Source of the DNA: Alloalcanivorax balearicus MACL04
GTDB taxonomy: Bacteria; Pseudomonadota; Gammaproteobacteria; Pseudomonadales; Alcanivoracaceae
NCBI RefSeq assembly: GCF_025532145.1
Contig: NZ_ARXS01000013.1
Coordinates: forward strand, 53,018-117,017
Length of the DNA: 64,000 nt
Reading direction: 5' to 3'
In this document: positions 59,295 through 64,000 of the stretch, piece by piece
Numbering within the stretch: the stretch's first letter is position 1
How the letters are laid out: each line of letters starts with the position of its first letter
Program-made: the position numbers and the translations under genes
Notes under the pieces: model-generated
Told to the model about the DNA's origin: nothing
Databases searched by the model: none
What the model saw: only the letters and a program-made list of their open reading frames with translations

Positions 59295-59320
59295 TTCGCG
59301 GGCGAGCCCGCTCCCACAGG
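59295..59320 (+). repeat. Pseudomonas-type REP sequence
   Basis: TTCGCGGGCGAGCCCGCTCC followed by CACAGG is a short imperfect palindrome of the REP type common in Pseudomonas. It lies 22 bp after the gcvPB stop. A second copy lies upstream of gcvT at 63919-63946. Confidence 0.8.
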
Positions 59321-59341
59321 GGGAGGGGCTCTATTGCGGGC

Positions 59342-60811
59342 CTACTCGCTCCAGGTGAGGTCGAGTTCCCGGGCGGCTTTAACGTCGTCGAGGCGGCGGA
59401 CCGGTTGCGTAAACGGCGCTTCCTTGACCATGTCCGGGTCGGTTTTGGCTTCGTGGAGGATCGCTTCCATGGCGGCGATGAAGTCGTCCATGGCTTCCTT
59501 GCTTTCGGTTTCGGTGGGCTCGATGAGCAGGCACTCCGGCACCAGCAGGGGGAAGTAGGTGGTGGGGGCGTGCTGGTTGTAGTCGAGCAGGCGCTTGGCC
59601 ACGTCCATGGCGGTGACGTTGAGTTCCTTGGCTTCCTTGGCCAGGGTGAGGATGAACTCGTGGCTGGCGCGGCGTTCCGGGTAGGCGGCGGTGTAGCCGA
59701 CCTGTTGGAGACGCTTGAGCAGGTAGTTGGCGGCGAGGGTGGAGTATTCGCCGACGCGGATCATGCCTTCGCGGCCGAGCACCATGGCGTAGAAGTAGGC
59801 GCGCAGGAGGACGCCGGCGTTGCCCATGAAGGCGCTCAGATGGCCGATGCTGGTGGGCAGGGTGTCGGTGTCGATCCAACTGTATTCGCCGCTCTCTTCG
59901 TCCAGCCCCGCCATGGGGGTGGGCAGGTACGGCAGCAGGCGTTGGGAGACGCCCACCGGGCCGGCGCCGGGACCGCCGCCGCCGTGAGGGGTGGCGAAGG
60001 TTTTGTGCAGGTTCATGTGGATGACGTCGAAGCCCATGTCGCCGGGGCGCACCTTGCCGAGGATGGCGTTGAGGTTGGCGCCGTCGTAGTAGAGCAGGCC
60101 GCCGGCGTCGTGGACGGTTTTGGCGATGGCTTCGATTTGCCGTTCGAACACGCCGCAGGTGGACGGGTTGGTCATCATCAGGCCGGCGGTTTGCGGGCCG
60201 CAGGCTTCTTTTAGTGCTTCCAGGTCCACGTCGCCGCCCTTACCGACCGGCACTTCACGGACTTTGTAGCCGCACATGACGGCGGTGGCCGGATTGGTGC
60301 CGTGGGCGGCTTCCGGGATCAGGATCTCGGTGCGGCCGTCGTCGTTACGGGCGTCGTGGTAGGCGCGGATCATGGCGACGCCGGCGAATTCACCCTGGGC
60401 GCCGGCCATGGGGGCGAGGGAGACGCCCTTCATGCCGGTGACTTCCTTGAGGAAGTTCTGCAGGTCGTACAGGCAGGCCATATAGCCTTGGCTGTGGCTG
60501 GCCGGGGCCAGCGGATGGCGGGCCAGGAAGCCGGGCAGCATGGCGGCGCGGTTGGCGCCGCGCGGGTTGTACTTCATGGTGCAGGAGCCCAGCGGGTAGA
60601 ACTGCTTGTCGATGGCGAAGTTCTTGCTGGAGAGGTTGGTGTAGTGGCGCACCACGTCCAGTTCGCTGACTTCCGGCAGGCCGGGTTTATGTTGGCGGCG
60701 CAGGCTGGCCGGGATCGCCGAGAGTTGGTCTTCACTCACCGGCTTGGGCGCTTGGGCGTTGGCACCGCGACCGGGCCGGGAATGTTGGAAGATCAATTTG
60801 GTTTCGTTCAT
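59342..60811 (-). CDS. gcvPB: Glycine dehydrogenase (aminomethyl-transferring) subunit 2 (P-protein B)
   Basis: A 489-residue PLP enzyme, the C-terminal half of the split P-protein. It has the PLP region [20 protein letters not shown] with the Schiff-base Lys in [18 protein letters not shown], and [19 protein letters not shown]. With GcvPA it decarboxylates glycine and loads the aminomethyl group on the H-protein lipoate. It starts 13 bp after the gcvPA stop in the gcvT-gcvH-gcvPA-gcvPB operon. Confidence 0.97.
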   Translation of the reverse strand: MNETKLIFQHSRPGRGANAQAPKPVSEDQLSAIPASLRRQHKPGLPEVSELDVVRHYTNLSSKNFAIDKQFYPLGSCTMKYNPRGANRAAMLPGFLARHPLAPASHSQGYMACLYDLQNFLKEVTGMKGVSLAPMAGAQGEFAGVAMIRAYHDARNDDGRTEILIPEAAHGTNPATAVMCGYKVREVPVGKGGDVDLEALKEACGPQTAGLMMTNPSTCGVFERQIEAIAKTVHDAGGLLYYDGANLNAILGKVRPGDMGFDVIHMNLHKTFATPHGGGGPGAGPVGVSQRLLPYLPTPMAGLDEESGEYSWIDTDTLPTSIGHLSAFMGNAGVLLRAYFYAMVLGREGMIRVGEYSTLAANYLLKRLQQVGYTAAYPERRASHEFILTLAKEAKELNVTAMDVAKRLLDYNQHAPTTYFPLLVPECLLIEPTETESKEAMDDFIAAMEAILHEAKTDPDMVKEAPFTQPVRRLDDVKAARELDLTWSE

Positions 60812-60824
60812 GTCATGTCTCCCT

Positions 60825-62183
60825 TCAGGCCAGCACGTCTTTGAGGGCGGTGGCGAACAGGTCGAGGTCGCCTTCGGTGTGGATCTCGGTGGCGTTCACA
60901 AGTACAGCGTTCGACATACCGTAGTCCTTGGCCAGGCTGAGGCCACCGAGGATGTCTTTCTCCGCGAGACGGGCGAGCACGGTGTCGGCGTCCTGGGGCA
61001 GGGTCAGCACCACTTCGTGGAAGGTGGGCGCGGTGAAGGCGCGTTCGACGCCGTCGATGGCGGTGAGTTTGTCCGCCAGTTTCTGGGTGTTGGCGTGGCA
61101 GTGGCCGGCGACGCTGGCCAGGCCGTCCGGGCCGATCAGGGACATGTAGATGGTGGCGGCAGTCATCGCCAGGCCCTGGTTGGTGCAGATGTTACTGGTG
61201 GCCTTGGAGCGGCGGATGTGCTGCTCGCGGGCTTGCAGGGTGAGGGTGAAGCCCTGCTTGCCTTCCAGGTCCACGGTGCGGCCGATGATGCGGCCGGGCA
61301 TTTGCCGCACGTGTTTCTGTTTGCAGGCCATGAAGCCGAAGTACGGGCCGCCGGAGCTGAGCGGGATGCCCAGGGGCTGGCCTTCACCAACGACGATATC
61401 CGCGCCTTCAGCCCCCCACTCGCCCGGCGGCGTGAGCAGCGCCAGGGAGGTCGGGTTGACCACGGCGATCACCAGCATGCCGTTGGCGTGGGCCCAGTCG
61501 GCGAGGGCGTCCACGTCTTCCAGGCTGCCGAAGTAGTTGGGCTGGCTGATCACCAGGGCGGCGTAGTCCTGGCCTTCGTATTGGTTCAGGCTGTCCGCCA
61601 GGGTCTGGCCACAGTCGGTGCAGAACGGCACGGTGTCCAGGGCCACGTCCTGGTTACGGACGATGGCGTCGCAGGCGCTGCGGTAGCGCGGGTTCAGGGC
61701 TTCCGGCACCAGCACCCGGTTGCTCTTGGATTTGCGGTTGGCGCGCAGGGCCATGAGCACCGCTTCGGCAAGGCCGGAGGCGCCGTCGTAGACGGAGGCG
61801 TTGGCCACGTCCATGCCGGTGAGCCGGGCAATCAGGGTCTGGTATTCGTAGATCACCTGCAGGGTGCCCTGGCTGGCTTCCGCCTGGTACGGGGTGTAGG
61901 CGGTGTAGAACTCCCCACGGGTGGCGATCTCCCATACCGCCGCCGGAATGTGGTGCTGGTAGGCACCGCCGCCGAGGAAGCTCAAGGCGTAGCGGTCCTG
62001 TTCGGCGCGCTCGGCCATCAGCCGGGTCACTTCCATCTCGCCGCGGCCTTCGGGCAGGGCGTCGAGGCTGCTGCCGGCTTTCAGGTGGGCGGGAATTTCA
62101 TCGAACAGGTCCTCGATGCGTTCGGCGCCGATGGCGTCGAGCATGGCGGAGACATCGTCCGGGGTATGGGGGATGTAGGGCAT
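60825..62183 (-). CDS. gcvPA: Glycine dehydrogenase (aminomethyl-transferring) subunit 1 (P-protein A)
   Basis: A 452-residue N-terminal half of the split P-protein: [60 protein letters not shown], quoted in part, [19 protein letters not shown] and [13 protein letters not shown]. It forms the heterotetrameric glycine decarboxylase with GcvPB. It lies 96 bp downstream of gcvH, with a REP-like hairpin in between that may tune expression. Confidence 0.97.
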   Translation of the reverse strand: MPYIPHTPDDVSAMLDAIGAERIEDLFDEIPAHLKAGSSLDALPEGRGEMEVTRLMAERAEQDRYALSFLGGGAYQHHIPAAVWEIATRGEFYTAYTPYQAEASQGTLQVIYEYQTLIARLTGMDVANASVYDGASGLAEAVLMALRANRKSKSNRVLVPEALNPRYRSACDAIVRNQDVALDTVPFCTDCGQTLADSLNQYEGQDYAALVISQPNYFGSLEDVDALADWAHANGMLVIAVVNPTSLALLTPPGEWGAEGADIVVGEGQPLGIPLSSGGPYFGFMACKQKHVRQMPGRIIGRTVDLEGKQGFTLTLQAREQHIRRSKATSNICTNQGLAMTAATIYMSLIGPDGLASVAGHCHANTQKLADKLTAIDGVERAFTAPTFHEVVLTLPQDADTVLARLAEKDILGGLSLAKDYGMSNAVLVNATEIHTEGDLDLFATALKDVLA

Positions 62184-62221
62184 TGGGCGTTACCGGGTGG
62201 GTGTTTGCGGGGGTTGTTACA

Positions 62222-62271
62222 CGTAGGCGCTTGCCTGCAGGCGCACATTCGCTTGCAGGCAAGCTCCTACG
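62222..62271. repeat. REP-like inverted repeat in the gcv operon
   Basis: CGTAGGCGCTTGCCTGCAGG and the near-complementary GCTTGCAGGCAAGCTCCTAC flank a short loop between gcvH and gcvPA. The GCTTGCCTGCAAGC theme is shared with the repeat at 7335-7373. It may act as a partial terminator or RNA stabiliser. Confidence 0.75.
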
Positions 62272-62279
62272 GACCAGGG

Positions 62280-62666
62280 TTACTCGCTGTCGAGTTGTTC
62301 CTGGTATTGGTCGGCGGTGAGCATTTCCTTGAGCTCGCCGGGGTCGGCCATTTTGATCTTGAACAGCCAGCCATTGCCGAAGGCTTCCTGGTTGACCAGT
62401 TCGGGCTCGTCTTCCAGGGCGTCGTTGATGGCCACGACTTCACCGGACACCGGGGCGTAGATGTCGGAGGCGGCTTTCACCGATTCCACCACGCCGGCTT
62501 CTTCGCCGGTGGCCAGTACCTGGCCCACTTCCGGCAGTTCCACGTAGACCAGGTCGCCCATGGCGTCCTGGGCGTGGTCGGTGATGCCCACCACGGCCAC
62601 GTCGTCTTCCACGCGTACCCATTCGTGGCTGGTGCGATAGCGCAACTCGGCAGGAATCTCGCTCAT
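62280..62666 (-). CDS. gcvH: Glycine cleavage system H protein
   Basis: A 128-residue lipoyl carrier: [37 protein letters not shown], quoted in part, then the lipoylation site [18 protein letters not shown] with the modified Lys. It carries the aminomethyl group between P, T and L proteins. It lies 26 bp downstream of gcvT. Confidence 0.97.
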   Translation of the reverse strand: MSEIPAELRYRTSHEWVRVEDDVAVVGITDHAQDAMGDLVYVELPEVGQVLATGEEAGVVESVKAASDIYAPVSGEVVAINDALEDEPELVNQEAFGNGWLFKIKMADPGELKEMLTADQYQEQLDSE

Positions 62667-62692
62667 TGATGTTCCCCTATTTCACAGATCGG

Positions 62693-63790
62693 TCAGTCGA
62701 TCGATTTATAAACCGTTTTGCCGTTGCGCACGAACGGCGGCCGTACCACCTGCGCGGGCAGGTGCTTCTTGCGGATTTCCACCCGCACCTGGCCTTTGGT
62801 GCCGGCGGGCACCCGGGCCAGGGCAATGGATTTGCCCAGGGTCGGTGAAAAAGTACCGCTGGTGATTTCACCCTCGAACTCCGCTCCTTCGCCGTCCCCG
62901 GTGATGACTTTCTGGTGGGCGCGCAGCACGCCCTTGCCTTCCAGCACCAGGCCCACCAGCCGGTGGTGGCCTTTTTCCTTCTGGCGCTCCAGTGCGTCCC
63001 GGCCGATGAAATCACGGCCTTCGTTGAACTTCACGGTCCAGCCCATGGCGGCTTCCAGCGGCGAAACCGTGCCGTCCATGTCGTTGCCGTAGAGGTTCAT
63101 GCCCGCTTCCAGACGCAGGGTGTCCCGGGCGCCGAGGCCGGCCGGGCGCACGCCGGCGTCCGCCAGTTGCTTCCACAGCGCCACCGCATGGTGGCCGGGC
63201 AGGATGATCTCCACGCCGTCTTCGCCGGTATAACCGGTGCGGGCGATGGTCCACTCGCCGCAATCGGCGAAGGCGAACGCGGGCAGATTCTCCACCGCGT
63301 CGCGGCGATCGTCTTCCAGCAGGGCGGCCAGTTTGGCGCGGGCCTGGGGGCCCTGCACGGCGATCATGGCCAGTTCCGGGCGCTCGCGGATGTCCACGGC
63401 GAAGCCGCCGGCCTGCTGTTCCATCCATTCCAGGTCGGTGTCGCGGGTGGCGCAATTTACCACCAGCCGGTAATCCTTGTCGCCCTTGTAGACGATCAGA
63501 TCATCGATCACGCCGCCGCCTTCGTTGAGCATGCCGGAGTACAGGGCGCGGCCGGTCTCGATGCTGTCGACGTCGTTGGCGAGCAGGCGGCGCAGGTAAT
63601 CGCGGACGCCGGTGCCGGAGACATCCACCACGGTCATGTGGGAGACGTCGAACATGCCGGCGTCCTGACGCACGGCGTGGTGCTCCTCGATCTGGGAGCC
63701 GTAGTGGATGGGCATGTCCCAGCCGCCGAAATCCACCATTTTGCCGCCAGCGGCGACGTGTTCGTCATAAAGCGGTGTGCGATGACCCAT
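62693..63790 (-). CDS. gcvT: Glycine cleavage system T protein (aminomethyltransferase)
   Basis: A 365-residue tetrahydrofolate-dependent aminomethyltransferase: [72 protein letters not shown] and the C-terminal [22 protein letters not shown], quoted in part. It releases ammonia and forms methylene-THF. First gene of the operon. No glycine riboswitch is recognisable in the 200 bp upstream. Confidence 0.97.
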   Translation of the reverse strand: MGHRTPLYDEHVAAGGKMVDFGGWDMPIHYGSQIEEHHAVRQDAGMFDVSHMTVVDVSGTGVRDYLRRLLANDVDSIETGRALYSGMLNEGGGVIDDLIVYKGDKDYRLVVNCATRDTDLEWMEQQAGGFAVDIRERPELAMIAVQGPQARAKLAALLEDDRRDAVENLPAFAFADCGEWTIARTGYTGEDGVEIILPGHHAVALWKQLADAGVRPAGLGARDTLRLEAGMNLYGNDMDGTVSPLEAAMGWTVKFNEGRDFIGRDALERQKEKGHHRLVGLVLEGKGVLRAHQKVITGDGEGAEFEGEITSGTFSPTLGKSIALARVPAGTKGQVRVEIRKKHLPAQVVRPPFVRNGKTVYKSID

Positions 63791-63918
63791 GTTGAAGCCA
63801 CTCAGTAAGGGAAAGTGAAGGATAACGAACCTGGCCAGGAACGCCTAGGACGGCAGCGCCCGGGGATGGTTGTTTTTTGAGCTATCGCGAGCTTCCCGGA
63901 GGCTCGGAGTAACGGCCA

Positions 63919-63946
63919 TTCGCGGGCAGGCCCGCTCCCACAGCGG
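63919..63946 (+). repeat. Pseudomonas-type REP sequence
   Basis: ATTCGCGGGCAGGCCCGCTC followed by CCACAGCGG, about 128 bp upstream of the gcvT start. It matches the REP copy at 59295-59320. Confidence 0.75.
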
Positions 63947-64000
63947 CTTCGAACAGAAGGGAGGCGGTCATAAAAAAGGTTCATCGCGCTTTAGCGGGAA

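Noticed and set aside
58746..59341. Integron integrase next to the array
   Set aside because: No frame in either strand encodes a tyrosine recombinase here; only the 44-codon zinc-ribbon gene and a REP sequence are found.
63791..64000. Glycine riboswitch upstream of gcvT
   Set aside because: The leader lacks the conserved tandem aptamer pattern; only a REP sequence and an ordinary short leader are seen.
1..64000. tRNA, rRNA or tmRNA genes
   Set aside because: I saw no cloverleaf-type or conserved RNA sequence on either strand, though a covariance search was not possible.

Overview
The window looks like chromosome of a GC-rich marine-type gammaproteobacterium. The best guess is an Alcanivorax/Alloalcanivorax relative. 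This rests on the split P-protein glycine-cleavage operon (gcvT-gcvH-gcvPA-gcvPB), a NaChBac-type sodium channel like the one known from Alcanivorax, many glutathione S-transferases and acyl-CoA enzymes, and Pseudomonas-like REP sequences. The taxonomic call is an inference, since no rRNA or tRNA gene is visible.

Layout. 0-5.6 kb: end of a PhnB-like protein, an NTF2-like protein, a TetR repressor with a perfect palindromic operator, a GST and an HCCA-type isomerase, a DUF1287 protein, an AAA ATPase and a DUF481 outer-membrane protein. 5.7-10.8 kb: UPF0158, a BON-LysM potassium-binding protein (Kbp) with a DUF2780 partner, then an acyl-CoA dehydrogenase, an IclR regulator and a CaiB-type CoA transferase. 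10.9-15.5 kb: a tightly overlapping operon DUF3348 - DUF802 - OmpA/MotB-like - DUF2894. It encodes a MotA/TolQ-like membrane protein with a very long cytoplasmic coiled coil carrying four exact 73-residue repeats, plus a MotB-like partner. The architecture resembles the ZorAB motor of Zorya defence, without the Zorya effectors. 15.6-29.6 kb: GSTs, OsmC, many small minus-strand accessory genes (several decayed), the sodium channel, a methyltransferase, an MDR dehydrogenase and an L,D-transpeptidase.

29.6-40 kb: an OsmC-YcaO fusion divergent from a FecI-FecR-TonB receptor-PepSY iron-uptake operon, then a YdeP-type molybdopterin oxidoreductase. 40.2-50.6 kb: small minus-strand accessory genes (GNAT, two GFA proteins in all, Imm26-like, AraC-VOC, thioesterase, MepA-like endopeptidase, DUF4303, tautomerase, butanediol dehydrogenase, membrane proteins).

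50.6-58.8 kb is the most unusual stretch. It is an AT-richer array of promoterless minus-strand gene cassettes separated by integron attC-like sites whose core sites overlap stop codons, with no integrase in view (a CALIN, or the distal end of a chromosomal integron). It is threaded with seven copies of a ~70-bp palindromic element, all in the same orientation and mostly placed just behind cassette stop codons. The cargo includes a two-gene Kiwa anti-phage system (kwaA-kwaB) bracketed by two palindromes, a HEPN-like protein, a DUF2971 protein, several lipoproteins and membrane proteins, and a fatty-acid desaturase that ends 2 bp before one palindrome. A 44-codon zinc-ribbon gene follows, and the window closes with gcvPB, gcvPA, gcvH and gcvT (all minus strand) and REP sequences.
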